Part shown: positions 36,340 to 44,978 of the stretch, piece after piece | Position numbering within the stretch: position 1 is the stretch's first letter | Layout: every line of letters starts with the position of its first letter | Assembly: GCF_002198095.1 (NCBI RefSeq) | Contig: NZ_NHMK01000037.1 | Span: 1 to 57,672, forward strand | From: Deinococcus indicus | GTDB lineage: Bacteria > Deinococcota > Deinococci > Deinococcales > Deinococcaceae | Reading direction: 5' to 3' | DNA length: 57,672 nt | Program-made: the position numbers and the translations under genes | Notes under the pieces: model-generated | What the model was told of the DNA's origin: nothing | Seen by the model: only the letters and a program-made list of their open reading frames with translations | Database searches by the model: none

Positions 36340-37731
36340 ATGCAAAGCGTCAATCCGGCCACCGGCGAGACTTTCGCCACCTACGAGGACCACACCACCG
36401 AGCAGGTGCAGGCGGCGGTCGCGGCCGCCCACGCCGCCTACGGAACGTACCGCCGGACCAGCTTCGAGCAGCGCGGCGCGTGGATGAACGCCGCCGCCGA
36501 CATCCTGGAACGCCGCGTGGACGAACTGGCCCTGCTCGCCACGCGCGAGATGGGCAAGACCCTGGAGGCGGCCCGGCAGGAGGTCCTGAAGTGCGCCTCG
36601 GCCTGCCGGTACTACGCCGAGCACGCCGGAACGTTCCTGGCGCCCGAACCCGTCCAGACCGGCGCGGACGAGGCGTTCGTGACGTACCAGCCCCTCGGCG
36701 TGGTGCTGGCCGTCATGCCCTGGAACTTCCCGTACTGGCAGGCGTTCCGGTTCATCGCACCGACCCTGATGGCCGGAAACACCGGGCTGCTCAAGCACGC
36801 CAGCAACGTGCCGGGCTGCGCCCTGGCGATCGAGGACGTGCTGCGCGAGGCGGGCTTCCCGGCGGGCGTGTTCACGACCCTGCTGATCGGCAGCCGCGAC
36901 GTGGAAGCCGTCCTGAAGGACCCGCGCGTGACCGCCGTGAGCCTGACCGGCTCCGAGGGCGCCGGGCGGGCCGTGTCCGCCACCGCCGGCGGGGAACTCA
37001 AGCCCGCCGTGATGGAACTGGGCGGGTCGGACCCGTTCATCGTGATGCCGAGCGCCGACCTCGACCTCGCCGCGAAAACCGCCGTGACCGCCCGCACCAT
37101 CAACAACGGTCAGAGCTGCATCGCCGCCAAGCGGTTCATCGTGCACTCGGACGTGTACGACGCCTTCACGGACGCGTTCGTGGCGGGCCTGAGCGCCCTG
37201 AAGGTCGGTGACCCGGAACTGGACGGCACGGACGTGGGGCCGCTCGCCACACCGCAGATCCGCGACGACATTCACGCGCAGGTGCAGGACGCCGTGCGCA
37301 GGGGCGCGCGCGTCCGCACGGGCGGGCAGGTCCCGGACGGCGCCGGGAACTACTACCCGGTCACGGCCCTCGACCGGCTGACCCCCGACATGGACGTGTG
37401 GACGCAGGAGACCTTCGGGCCGGTCGCGCTGATCTTCCGGGTGGAGAACCTCGACGAGGCGATCGAACTGGCAAACAGCACGTCCTTCGGGCTGGGCAGC
37501 AGCGCCTGGACGAACGACCCGGCCGAACGCAGGCGGTTCATCGAGGACCTGGAAGCCGGGTCGGTGTTCATCAACTCCATGGTCGCGAGCGACCCGCGCC
37601 TGCCGTTCGGCGGCGTGAAGAACAGCGGGTTCGGGCGCGAACTCGGCCGGCACGGCATCCTGCAGTTCGTGAACGTGAAGTCGGTGTCCATCGGCGCGCC
37701 CGAGGGCGCCCATCACAGCCGCACCGAGTGA
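36340..37731 (+). CDS. NAD(P)-dependent succinate-semialdehyde dehydrogenase-type ALDH
   Basis: The 463-residue enzyme oxidises an aldehyde, most likely succinate semialdehyde, to the acid. The opening SVNPATGE, the catalytic Cys in NNGQSCIAAKR, Glu in VMELGGSDPF, the cofactor-binding VMPWNFPYWQ and the C-terminal PFGGVKNSGFGRELG are all present. The short N terminus is like Sad/YneI-type enzymes. It would feed GABA or polyamine carbon into the TCA cycle, but no pathway neighbour is present. The gene has its own promoter. The stop codon TGA shares its last base with repeat copy 7. Confidence 0.9.
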   Translation: MQSVNPATGETFATYEDHTTEQVQAAVAAAHAAYGTYRRTSFEQRGAWMNAAADILERRVDELALLATREMGKTLEAARQEVLKCASACRYYAEHAGTFLAPEPVQTGADEAFVTYQPLGVVLAVMPWNFPYWQAFRFIAPTLMAGNTGLLKHASNVPGCALAIEDVLREAGFPAGVFTTLLIGSRDVEAVLKDPRVTAVSLTGSEGAGRAVSATAGGELKPAVMELGGSDPFIVMPSADLDLAAKTAVTARTINNGQSCIAAKRFIVHSDVYDAFTDAFVAGLSALKVGDPELDGTDVGPLATPQIRDDIHAQVQDAVRRGARVRTGGQVPDGAGNYYPVTALDRLTPDMDVWTQETFGPVALIFRVENLDEAIELANSTSFGLGSSAWTNDPAERRRFIEDLEAGSVFINSMVASDPRLPFGGVKNSGFGRELGRHGILQFVNVKSVSIGAPEGAHHSRTE

Positions 37732-37893
37732 CACGGACTGCCGTCTGTTTCGCTGGCAATCCGAAACGTCACCGCTCCTGCCGTCTCCACGTCCGGATGG
37801 GCGTTTCCCTCCTTCTCTGCGGGACAGCTCTCCGAGTCGCATCCGCTCGAACCCAGCGGGCTTTGCAGCTCCTTCAATCGGAGTCCGCCGTAT
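37731..37893 (-). repeat. Dispersed hairpin repeat, copy 7
   Basis: This 163-bp copy runs from ACACGGACTGCCGTCTGTTT to CTTCAATCGGAGTCC then GCCGTAT. It carries the same longer middle (GAGTCGCATCCG region) as copies 3 and 8. Its first base is the last base of the aldehyde dehydrogenase TGA stop. Confidence 0.88.
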
Positions 37894-37975
37894 GACACTG
37901 TGCCCGTGGCAGGGGAGGCCTGCGGCGCCTGTTTCATGAACGTCACGTCAATAAGCGGGCGGGTTGAAATGAACG

Positions 37976-37981
37976 TACCAT
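37976..37981 (+). promoter_or_regulatory. Leaderless-type -10 box TACCAT
   Basis: TACCAT is followed by 6 nt (GAAGGC) and the GTG start at 37988. The geometry matches the other leaderless-type starts in the window. A convincing -35 was not found. Confidence 0.4.
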
Positions 37982-37987
37982 GAAGGC

Positions 37988-39031
37988 GTGTTCGGCGGCC
38001 AGATTCCCTCAACAGCAAGGCCGGAACGCGACCAGTTCCTGCGGCAGCTGTACGTCGGCATGGCGCTGCTGGCCGCGCTGGTGCAGGCCGGCGTCGCGCA
38101 GTACGCCCAGACGGCCGGGCTGCCCGGCCTGAGCGTACAGGCCCGCCTGGGCACCGCCTTCAACGTGCTGCTGGTCGTGCTGGCGCTGTGGCCGCGCGTG
38201 TCCACCCATCACTTCCAGCTGATCCTGATCGGGTCCGGTCAGCTGTGGCTGCTGGGGTCCGTGTGGCTGTACCTGCGCGGCGAGACGCTGTCCGCGACCC
38301 TGCTGGTGGGGTTCCTGACCGTCACCCTGTTCTCGTTCGCGTGGCTGCGCGCCCGCCCGGCCGCCACGCTGACCCTGCTGGGTTACCTGCTGCTGTGGGG
38401 ACCGGTGAGCGGCGAGCGGCCGGTGGACGTTCCGGGCCTGCTGATGACCGGTTTCGCCGCCGTGCTGATCTGGTTTCTCAGCGCGCACGGGCAGACGCTG
38501 TACCGCGCCCATCTGCGCAGCGACGCCCTGGCCGCCCTGGCGTTCACGGACCCGCTGACGGGCCTGCTCAACCGCCGGTCGGGCCGCGAGAAGCTCGACG
38601 TCCTGTTCGGCGCGGCGGACACCCGCCCTGAGCAGCTGGCGCTGGCGCTGGTGGACATCGACCACTTCAAACGCGTGAACGACAGCCTGGGCCACCACCG
38701 GGGCGACGAGGTGCTGATCGCCCTCGCGGAGTTGCTGCAGTCGCACCTCGCGCCGCAGGACGCCGCCGTGCGCTGGGGCGGCGAGGAATTCCTGCTGATC
38801 CTGACCGGACGTGACCCGCGGGAAGCCCGCGCGGCCGTGCGCCGGATCGTGGAGGCGGTCCGGGAGTACCGGGTGCTGGGCCTGCCGTCCGTGACCGTCA
38901 GCGCCGGACTGGCCCTGGCGTCCGAGGGGCGCAGCGTGCCGGAACTGCTGGCCCTGGCCGACGAACGCCTGTACGCCGCCAAGGACGCGGGCCGTGACCG
39001 CCTGATGGACCGCTCCCGCACCGCCAGCTGA
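37988..39031 (+). CDS. Membrane diguanylate cyclase without I-site
   Basis: The 347-residue product has about six hydrophobic helices (residues 25-170) and a C-terminal GGDEF domain (about 185-345). The active site is intact (LVDIDHFKRVNDSLGHHRGD, RWGGEEF). The position of the inhibitory RxxD site reads APQD, so allosteric product inhibition is probably lost, unlike most other cyclases in this window. The GTG start at 37988 follows a TACCAT box by 6 nt and is likely leaderless; an internal ATG at 38060 is an alternative. It directly precedes the polysaccharide operon and is the nearest c-di-GMP source to it. Confidence 0.88.
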   Translation: MFGGQIPSTARPERDQFLRQLYVGMALLAALVQAGVAQYAQTAGLPGLSVQARLGTAFNVLLVVLALWPRVSTHHFQLILIGSGQLWLLGSVWLYLRGETLSATLLVGFLTVTLFSFAWLRARPAATLTLLGYLLLWGPVSGERPVDVPGLLMTGFAAVLIWFLSAHGQTLYRAHLRSDALAALAFTDPLTGLLNRRSGREKLDVLFGAADTRPEQLALALVDIDHFKRVNDSLGHHRGDEVLIALAELLQSHLAPQDAAVRWGGEEFLLILTGRDPREARAAVRRIVEAVREYRVLGLPSVTVSAGLALASEGRSVPELLALADERLYAAKDAGRDRLMDRSRTAS

Positions 39032-39135
39032 CCGCCCGGCCGTCTTCATGAATGCGGTCTTGACGCCCTGCCCGTGAGGATCTTCACGCCGGCCGTGTTC
39101 TGTTGAAAGAGCCGGGTAAGGCGCAGGCGGTCAGC

Positions 39136-40359
39136 ATGAAGCTTATGAGGAGTCAGGGTGAATCCGTTCAGGGCGCGTTGAGCCTGCTGGCCGTGCTGGC
39201 CAGCAGCGCCCTGAACTACGCGTTCACCCTGCTGCTCGGGCGGTGGCTGGACCTGCCGGGCTACGCGGCCTTCGCGGCGTTCACGTCCCTGTTCATGCTG
39301 ACGGCCGCGCTGCCCGTCGCGTTCCAGCAGGCCACCGCGCGCCGCCCGCACGGCGCGAACACCCACCGCGCCCTGCGCGCCGGCCTGATCGGCGGGGCGG
39401 CGCTGCTGCTGCTGGCCCCGCTGATCGGGCCGCGCACCGGCATTCCGGCCGCTTGGGTGGCGGGTTTTGCGCTGACCGTCCCGGCGCTGGCCCTGCTGGG
39501 CGCGTGGCGCGGCGCGGCCCAGCGTGACGGCCGGGCCGCCGCGTTCGGCTGGAGCCTGCTGGTCGAGCACGGCGCGAAGGTCGCGCTGACCCTGCCGCTG
39601 CTCGCCGCGCTGCCCGGCCCGGCCGCGCCCGTGATCGCCACGCTGGCCGGCGTGCTGCTGGCCCTGCCGGTCGTGCGCCCCGCCCGCGCCGCGCCGCTCC
39701 CGGCCGGGCCTGACCTCCCGCCGTCCGGCGGCCCGGCCGCGCTGACGGCCGCGCTGGGGGTCGTCGCGGCCGCCCAGAGCGCCCTGCTGTACGGGGACGT
39801 GCTGCTGGCCGGCGCGCTCCTGACCCCCGACCCGGCCGGTGCGTACGCGGGGGCCGCCACGCTGGCCCGCGTGGTGTTCTTCGCCGGGTGGGCCGTGCAG
39901 GTCGCGGCGTTCCCGGTCGTGGCGCGCCGCGTGGCGGCCGGGGAACGCACGGGACCGCTGCTGGGCGCGGCGCTGGCGGCCACGCTGGTCGTCGCGGGCC
40001 TCCCGGCGGCGCTGCTGGTCCTGGCTCCCGCCTGGAGCGCGCAGCTGGCCTTCGGGTCCGGACTGACCGGAGTGGCCCCGCTGCTGCCGCTGACCGCGGC
40101 GGGCGCGCTGGTCCTCGCGCTCGCCGGGACCGCCCTGAACCACGTCCTGGCGTCCGGCGGGACCGGCGCGCTGTGGCGGGTGGGGGGCGCGTACCTCGCC
40201 GCCAACGCCGCGACCCTCGCCTGCGCGCTGCTCGTTCCCGCCGACCCTTCCCAGCTCGCCCTGGCCGCCCTGGCGGGCAAGGCCACCCTGATCGTCACGG
40301 CCGCCCTCGTTCTTCGCCCCACCACACGGAGGTTCCCTCATGTCCTACCCCGCCTTTGA
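39136..40359 (+). CDS. Oligosaccharide flippase-like polytopic membrane protein
   Basis: The product of about 407 residues is very hydrophobic with some 12 membrane segments and resembles Wzx/MATE-type flippases (polysaccharide biosynthesis protein family), including the N-terminal ALNYAFTLLLGRWLDLPGYA block. It would move lipid-linked sugars across the cytoplasmic membrane. The start is uncertain: the frame opens with TTG at 39103, and ATG codons at 39136 and 39145 are better placed relative to the first helix. It is the first gene of a nine-gene operon and overlaps the following glycosyltransferase by 20 nt. The family call rests on topology and the N-terminal pattern. Confidence 0.75.
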   Translation: MKLMRSQGESVQGALSLLAVLASSALNYAFTLLLGRWLDLPGYAAFAAFTSLFMLTAALPVAFQQATARRPHGANTHRALRAGLIGGAALLLLAPLIGPRTGIPAAWVAGFALTVPALALLGAWRGAAQRDGRAAAFGWSLLVEHGAKVALTLPLLAALPGPAAPVIATLAGVLLALPVVRPARAAPLPAGPDLPPSGGPAALTAALGVVAAAQSALLYGDVLLAGALLTPDPAGAYAGAATLARVVFFAGWAVQVAAFPVVARRVAAGERTGPLLGAALAATLVVAGLPAALLVLAPAWSAQLAFGSGLTGVAPLLPLTAAGALVLALAGTALNHVLASGGTGALWRVGGAYLAANAATLACALLVPADPSQLALAALAGKATLIVTAALVLRPTTRRFPHVLPRL

Positions 40360-42289
40360 ACAGTGGCGCGCCCAGACCCTCGACCGGGTCACGCTGAGCA
40401 TCGTCATTCCCGCCTACAACGAATCCGAACGGATCCTGCCGACCCTGGCGGCCTTCGCCGTGGCCGTCAGCGGCGCCGGGGAACCCTGGGAACTGATCGT
40501 CAGTGACGACGGCAGCCGCGACGGCACCGCCGACCTCGTCGAGAACCTCGGCTGGGCGAACCTGCGGGTCATCCGGCACGCGAACACCGGCAAGGGCGGC
40601 GCGGTCCGCCGGGGCGTGCGCGCCTCGCGCGGGGAACTCGTGCTGTTCGCGGACGCCGACAACAGCACGCCTATCGAGGAACTGCCGCGCCTGATCGCGG
40701 CCGTGCGGGCCGGCGCGCACATCGCCATCGGCTCGCGCGCCGCCGAGGGCGCCGAGGAGACCGGCAAGAGCCCGGTGCGCCGCGCGGTGTCCGGCGGCCT
40801 GCGCCGCGTCACGCGCGCCGTGACCGGCGTGACCGCCGAGGACACCCAGTGCGGGTTCAAACTGCTGCGCGGCGAGGTCGCCCGCGACCTGTTCAGCCGC
40901 GGCCGCCTGGACGGCTTCTCGTTCGACCTCGAACTGCTGTACCTGGCCGCGCGTGACGGCCTGCGCGTCACGGAAGTCCCGGTCCGCTGGGTGGACGCCC
41001 CGGACAGCAAGGTCGACCCGCTGCGCGACTCCGTGAAGTTCCTCAAGGACATGCTGGCCCTGCGCCGCCTGCACGCCCGCCCCGCCCGCACGCCCGGCGA
41101 GCCCATGCACCTGGCGCTGGTGACCGCGTACCCGCCGGGCCGCCGCAGCCTGAACGAGTACGGCCTGCACCTCGCGCGGGTGCTCGGCGAGAAGGCCGAG
41201 GTGCGCCGCGTGACCGTCCTCGCCGACCGCCTCGGCCCGGAACTGGCCGCGCAGGACGCCCCGAACGTCCGGCGCGTCTGGGACTTCAACGATCCGCTGA
41301 CCGCGCTGCGCGTCCTGCTGGCGCTGCGCCGCGCCCGTCCGGACGCCGTGATCTTCAACCTGCAGATGGCCAGCTTCGGGGACCGCCGCGTGCCCGCCGC
41401 GCTCGGCCTGCTCACGCCGCTGCTCGCGCGCCTGACCGGCACGCCCAGCGTCACGCTGCTGCACAACCTGTTCGAGACGGTGGACCTCGACCGCGCCGGC
41501 TTCGGCGGCAACCCGGTCAAGACGGCCGTCACCCGCGCGTTCGGGCGGGTGTTCACCCGCGCGCTGCTCGGCTCGAACCTCGTGGCGACCACCATGCCCC
41601 GCTACGTGAAACTGCTGCGCGACAGTTACGGCGCCCGCAACGTGTTCCTCGCGCCGCACGGGACCTTCCAGGTGCCGCAGCCGCCCCGCCCGTTCCCGGA
41701 CGTGCCCACGGTCATGACCTTCGGGAAGTTCGGCACGTACAAACGCGTGGAGGTCCTGATCGAGGCGCACCGCCGCCTGCTGCTGCGTGACGCCCGCACC
41801 CGCCTGATCATCGCCGGGAGCGACACGCCCAACGCGCCCGGGTACCTCGACGGCGTGCGCCGCGCCTGCGCGGACGTCCCGAACGTGACGTTCACCGGGT
41901 ACGTCGCCGAGGAGGACGTCCCGAACGTGTTCAGCGACTGCACGGTCGTCGCGTTCCCGTACAGCGCCACGACCGGCAGCAGCGGCGTGCTGCACCAGGC
42001 CGGCGAGTTCGGCCGGGCGGCCGTCATGCCCCGCATCGGCGACCTCGCGGACCTGATCGAGGAGGAAGGCTACCGCGCCGAGTTCTTCACGCCCGAGGAC
42101 CCGGACAGCCTCGCGGACGCCCTGTGGCGCGTGCTGGGCGACCCCCGGCAGGCCGCCGCGCTCGGCGAGGCGAACTGGCGCGTCGCCGCCGGACTTCCGC
42201 TCGCGGACGTGGCAGACTGGTACCTGCTTCACCTTGAGGAACTCACGGGCCGCGCGCCCATCCCCACCGCCCAGGAGGCCCAGGCATGA
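40340..42289 (+). CDS. GT2-GT4 fusion glycosyltransferase
   Basis: The 649-residue protein joins two glycosyltransferases. Residues about 18-245 form a GT2 domain like dolichyl-phosphate glucose/mannose synthases (VIPAYNESERI, VSDDGSRDGT, FADADNSTP, DTQCGFKLLRGE), which load sugars onto a polyprenyl phosphate. Residues about 255-630 form a GT-B/GT4 domain (AYPPGRRSLNEYGLHLARVL near its start, GKFGTYKRVEVLIEAH donor-site loop, TTGSSGVLHQAGEFGRAAVM). The ATG has GGAGG upstream and lies inside the end of the flippase gene. The last four bases overlap the STAS gene (ATGA). A single chain could make the lipid-linked sugar and extend the glycan. Acceptor and sugars are unknown. Confidence 0.88.
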   Translation: MSYPAFEQWRAQTLDRVTLSIVIPAYNESERILPTLAAFAVAVSGAGEPWELIVSDDGSRDGTADLVENLGWANLRVIRHANTGKGGAVRRGVRASRGELVLFADADNSTPIEELPRLIAAVRAGAHIAIGSRAAEGAEETGKSPVRRAVSGGLRRVTRAVTGVTAEDTQCGFKLLRGEVARDLFSRGRLDGFSFDLELLYLAARDGLRVTEVPVRWVDAPDSKVDPLRDSVKFLKDMLALRRLHARPARTPGEPMHLALVTAYPPGRRSLNEYGLHLARVLGEKAEVRRVTVLADRLGPELAAQDAPNVRRVWDFNDPLTALRVLLALRRARPDAVIFNLQMASFGDRRVPAALGLLTPLLARLTGTPSVTLLHNLFETVDLDRAGFGGNPVKTAVTRAFGRVFTRALLGSNLVATTMPRYVKLLRDSYGARNVFLAPHGTFQVPQPPRPFPDVPTVMTFGKFGTYKRVEVLIEAHRRLLLRDARTRLIIAGSDTPNAPGYLDGVRRACADVPNVTFTGYVAEEDVPNVFSDCTVVAFPYSATTGSSGVLHQAGEFGRAAVMPRIGDLADLIEEEGYRAEFFTPEDPDSLADALWRVLGDPRQAAALGEANWRVAAGLPLADVADWYLLHLEELTGRAPIPTAQEAQA

Positions 42290-42603
42290 ACCGTCCCCCC
42301 GTCGACCTGAACATCGAACAGCGAGGCACCGACGCGGCCCGCTCCATCCACCTCAGCGGCCGGCTCGACGCGCATCAGGTGCCGGCGTTCCTGGGCGCCG
42401 CGCAGCCGCTCGCGCCGCACACCACCCTGGACCTCGCGGGCGTGACCTTCATGGACTCCAGCGGCCTGGCGGCCCTCGTGAAACTGGTCCGCTCCGCGCG
42501 GGAACAGGCGGCCAGCGTGGAGATCGTGAACGTGCAGGACGCCGTGCGTCTCGCCATGGAAATCACGGGCCTGTACGCCGCGCTGCCCATCCGGACCGCC
42601 TGA
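42286..42603 (+). CDS. STAS-domain anti-sigma-factor antagonist (SpoIIAA/RsbV-like)
   Basis: The 105-residue single STAS domain has the phosphorylation loop TFMDSSGLAALVKL, including the conserved Ser used in SpoIIAA and RsbV. It should bind an RsbW-type kinase when unphosphorylated and be released when phosphorylated. Length is normal. The gene overlaps the glycosyltransferase stop by four bases and is followed 9 nt later by the phosphatase/kinase gene, so partner-switch components are made together with polysaccharide enzymes. Confidence 0.9.
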   Translation: MNRPPVDLNIEQRGTDAARSIHLSGRLDAHQVPAFLGAAQPLAPHTTLDLAGVTFMDSSGLAALVKLVRSAREQAASVEIVNVQDAVRLAMEITGLYAALPIRTA

Positions 42604-42612
42604 GGCGCGGCG

Positions 42613-44199
42613 GTGAGCGTGCCCGCCCTCACGGCCGGCGGTCAGGACGACCCGCAGGCCGCGCTGTTCACGGAACTGCTCGAGCAGGTCGCGGACCTCA
42701 GCGACCAGCTGGTGTTCCTGCACCGCCTGATCCCGCAGGCGCTGGCGCTGGCCAGCGAGGCGCAGGCCGCCGAACTCGTTCAGGAGGCCGCCACGCTGAT
42801 CAACACGCCGCGCGCCGCCCTGAAACTCGGCGGGCAGTGGATCGGCGGCGCGCCCGGCTGGCTGCGCGACCGGCCCGCGCCGCGCCGGCCGACGGTCCTG
42901 CCGACCGGCGCGATGCACACCGGCGCGCCCTTCGTGGACGCCTGGCGGCCCACCGCCGTCCTGCTGATCCCCTGCGTGGACGGCCACGTGGCCATGTGGG
43001 GCAAACGGCAGTTCCAGGCGGGGGAACGCAGCCTGATCGAGACGCTCGCCCGGCTGCTCGACGCGGCCCTCGAGGCGCAGCGCGCCCGCCGCGAGGCCCA
43101 GCGGCACGCGCTGCAGCAGCGTGACCGGCAGCAGGCGCAGGCGGTGTGGCGGGCCGTGGCGCCCGAGACGCTGGTCAGCCCCGCCGGGTACCAGCTGAAC
43201 CTGCACAGCCAGCCCGCCAGTGACTTCGGCGGGGACTTCCAGTTCCAGGAACGCGACTGGGTGGTGGTGGGCGACGTGAGCGGCAAGGGCCTGCCGGCCG
43301 CGATCATCACGGCGATGTTCGCCACGTCCTTCACGGTCGCGGTCCGCAGCGCCGTCCTGAACGACGCCCTGATCGACGCGCTGCACGACCACCTGGAACG
43401 CTCCGGGGCGTTCTGCACCCTGGCGGCCGTGCAGGTCCGCCCGGACGGCGCGCTGCGCGTCGTGAACGTCGGGCACCCGCCGGTGCTGGTGCGCCGCGCC
43501 GACGGCAGCCTCGAGGAGATCCGCGCGACCGCCCCGCCCATCGGGACGTTCCCGCTCGTGAACATCGACTTCGAACGGGTGTGGCTGCATCCGGGCGACG
43601 CGCTGCTGATGTACAGCGACGGCCTGTTCGAGGCCGAGGACGACCGCGGCGCACCCTTCGGCCTGGACCGCCTGAACGCCCTGGCGTCCACCGCCGCGCC
43701 CGGTGACTTCAACGCCGAGGCCCTGCGCGCCCTGCAGACCTACACCGTCACGGACGACCTGACCCTGCTCACCTTGCACCGCGACCCGGCCGCGCCGGGC
43801 GTCCACCGCCGCCTGCCCGGCGACCTGGCCGCCCTGCCGCAGGTGGGCGAGGCGCTGCGCGAGGCGCTCGCGCCGGACCACCCGGTACTCCTGCCGGCCG
43901 AGCTGGCCGTCACGGAACTCGTCGTGAACGCCGTGCGCCACGGCGGCGCCACCCGCGTGGACCTGCGCCTGCACGCCAGCGGCAACGACCTGCTGCTGAC
44001 CCTCACCGACGACGGCGCCCCCTTCGATCCCACCCGCGCCGAGGAACGCGAGGCGGGCGAACTGCGCGAACACGGGTACGGCCTGCTGATCGTGCGCCGC
44101 TGCGCGCGCGAGTGGCATTATGCGAGAAAGCGCGGCGGCAACCGCCAGACCCTGCGCCTGCGCGCCCCCGCTCCGGTCCCCCCGCCGCCCGGCCCCTGA
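42613..44199 (+). CDS. PP2C (SpoIIE-type) phosphatase fused to RsbW-like kinase
   Basis: The 528-residue protein starts at GTG. Residues about 1-165 are an unassigned, GAF-like sensory region. Residues about 190-390 are a SpoIIE/RsbU-type PP2C phosphatase (SDFGGDFQF, VVGDVSGKGLPAAI, MYSDGLFEAED, DDLTLLTL). Residues about 400-520 are a HATPase_c/RsbW-type kinase (ELAVTELVVNAVRHGG N-box, LTDDGAPFDP, HGYGLLIVRR). The protein can therefore both phosphorylate and dephosphorylate STAS partners, and sits between two STAS genes. No sigma factor gene is in the operon, so the final output may be a remote sigma factor or a direct effect on the polysaccharide enzymes. Confidence 0.9.
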   Translation: MSVPALTAGGQDDPQAALFTELLEQVADLSDQLVFLHRLIPQALALASEAQAAELVQEAATLINTPRAALKLGGQWIGGAPGWLRDRPAPRRPTVLPTGAMHTGAPFVDAWRPTAVLLIPCVDGHVAMWGKRQFQAGERSLIETLARLLDAALEAQRARREAQRHALQQRDRQQAQAVWRAVAPETLVSPAGYQLNLHSQPASDFGGDFQFQERDWVVVGDVSGKGLPAAIITAMFATSFTVAVRSAVLNDALIDALHDHLERSGAFCTLAAVQVRPDGALRVVNVGHPPVLVRRADGSLEEIRATAPPIGTFPLVNIDFERVWLHPGDALLMYSDGLFEAEDDRGAPFGLDRLNALASTAAPGDFNAEALRALQTYTVTDDLTLLTLHRDPAAPGVHRRLPGDLAALPQVGEALREALAPDHPVLLPAELAVTELVVNAVRHGGATRVDLRLHASGNDLLLTLTDDGAPFDPTRAEEREAGELREHGYGLLIVRRCAREWHYARKRGGNRQTLRLRAPAPVPPPPGP

Positions 44200-44240
44200 C
44201 CCCACCGCCTTCCCCTCTCTCAAAGGACTTCCTGCCTGTC

Positions 44241-44555
44241 ATGTCACTCAGTCACAACGCCGATGGCCCCCAACTGAACCTCGCCGGTCGCCTGGACGCC
44301 CAGAACGCCGCCGAGCTGCGCGGCGTGCTTGCCCGGCACGCCGCCGACACGCCCGGCGACCTGAGCCTGGACCTGAGCGGCGTGCCGTTCATGGACTCCA
44401 GCGCCCTGGCCGCCCTGGTCGGCGCCCTCAAGGACCGCCGCCGCGAGGGCCGCGCCCTGCGCCTGATCGCCGCGAGCGCCCCGGTGCGTGAACTGCTGTC
44501 CCTGACGATGCTCGACCGGGCCTTCGCGCTGCCGCCGGACGGAGCCGCCCGGTGA
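44241..44555 (+). CDS. Second STAS-domain antagonist
   Basis: The 104-residue STAS protein has the phospho-loop PFMDSSALAALVGALK, with Ala in place of the usual Gly after the two Ser. It shares the GRLDA opening with the upstream STAS protein and is probably a paralogue with a different partner. The ATG at 44241 is chosen because it begins the domain; AAAGGA lies 12 nt upstream. It overlaps the receiver gene by four bases (GTGA). Confidence 0.88.
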   Translation: MSLSHNADGPQLNLAGRLDAQNAAELRGVLARHAADTPGDLSLDLSGVPFMDSSALAALVGALKDRRREGRALRLIAASAPVRELLSLTMLDRAFALPPDGAAR

Positions 44556-44962
44556 CCTCGCACCAGCCGGCCAACGTCACGCTGTTCGGGCAGGTGCCGT
44601 CCAAGCACGTCCTGATCGTCGAGGACGCGCCCGGCATGCGCCTGCTGATCCGGCACATCCTGCAGCAGGGCGGGCACAAACCCATCGAGGTCGGCAGCGT
44701 CGAGGAAGCCCTGGAGGAACTCGAGCTGGGCAGCGTGGACGTGATCGTCACGGACCTGTTCCTGCCCGGCGACAGCGGCCTGGAACTGCTGCGGATGCTG
44801 CACGGCGTGCCGGACGCGCCGCCCGTGATCGTCCTGACGAGTTCCGGCGAGGACCGCCTGCGCGAGCGGGCCATGACGCTCGGCGCGCGCTCGTTCCTCA
44901 GCAAACCCTTCAGCCGCTACGAGCTGCTGGACGCCGTGTTCATGGCCGGGCAGCCCTCCTGA
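44552..44962 (+). CDS. REC-only response regulator
   Basis: The 136-residue product is a single receiver domain (about 18-133): acidic pocket LIVEDAPGMR, phospho-acceptor Asp in VTDLFLPGDSGLELL, Thr/Ser in VLTSSGE and Lys in FLSKPFSRYE. There is no output domain, so it should act by protein contact, as in CheY- or SpoIIE-partner regulators. It starts with GTG overlapping the STAS stop. No histidine kinase gene is nearby. It may control the phosphatase/kinase or the glycosyltransferases. Confidence 0.9.
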   Translation: MTSHQPANVTLFGQVPSKHVLIVEDAPGMRLLIRHILQQGGHKPIEVGSVEEALEELELGSVDVIVTDLFLPGDSGLELLRMLHGVPDAPPVIVLTSSGEDRLRERAMTLGARSFLSKPFSRYELLDAVFMAGQPS

Positions 44963-44978
44963 CCCGGAGCCCCGCCCG

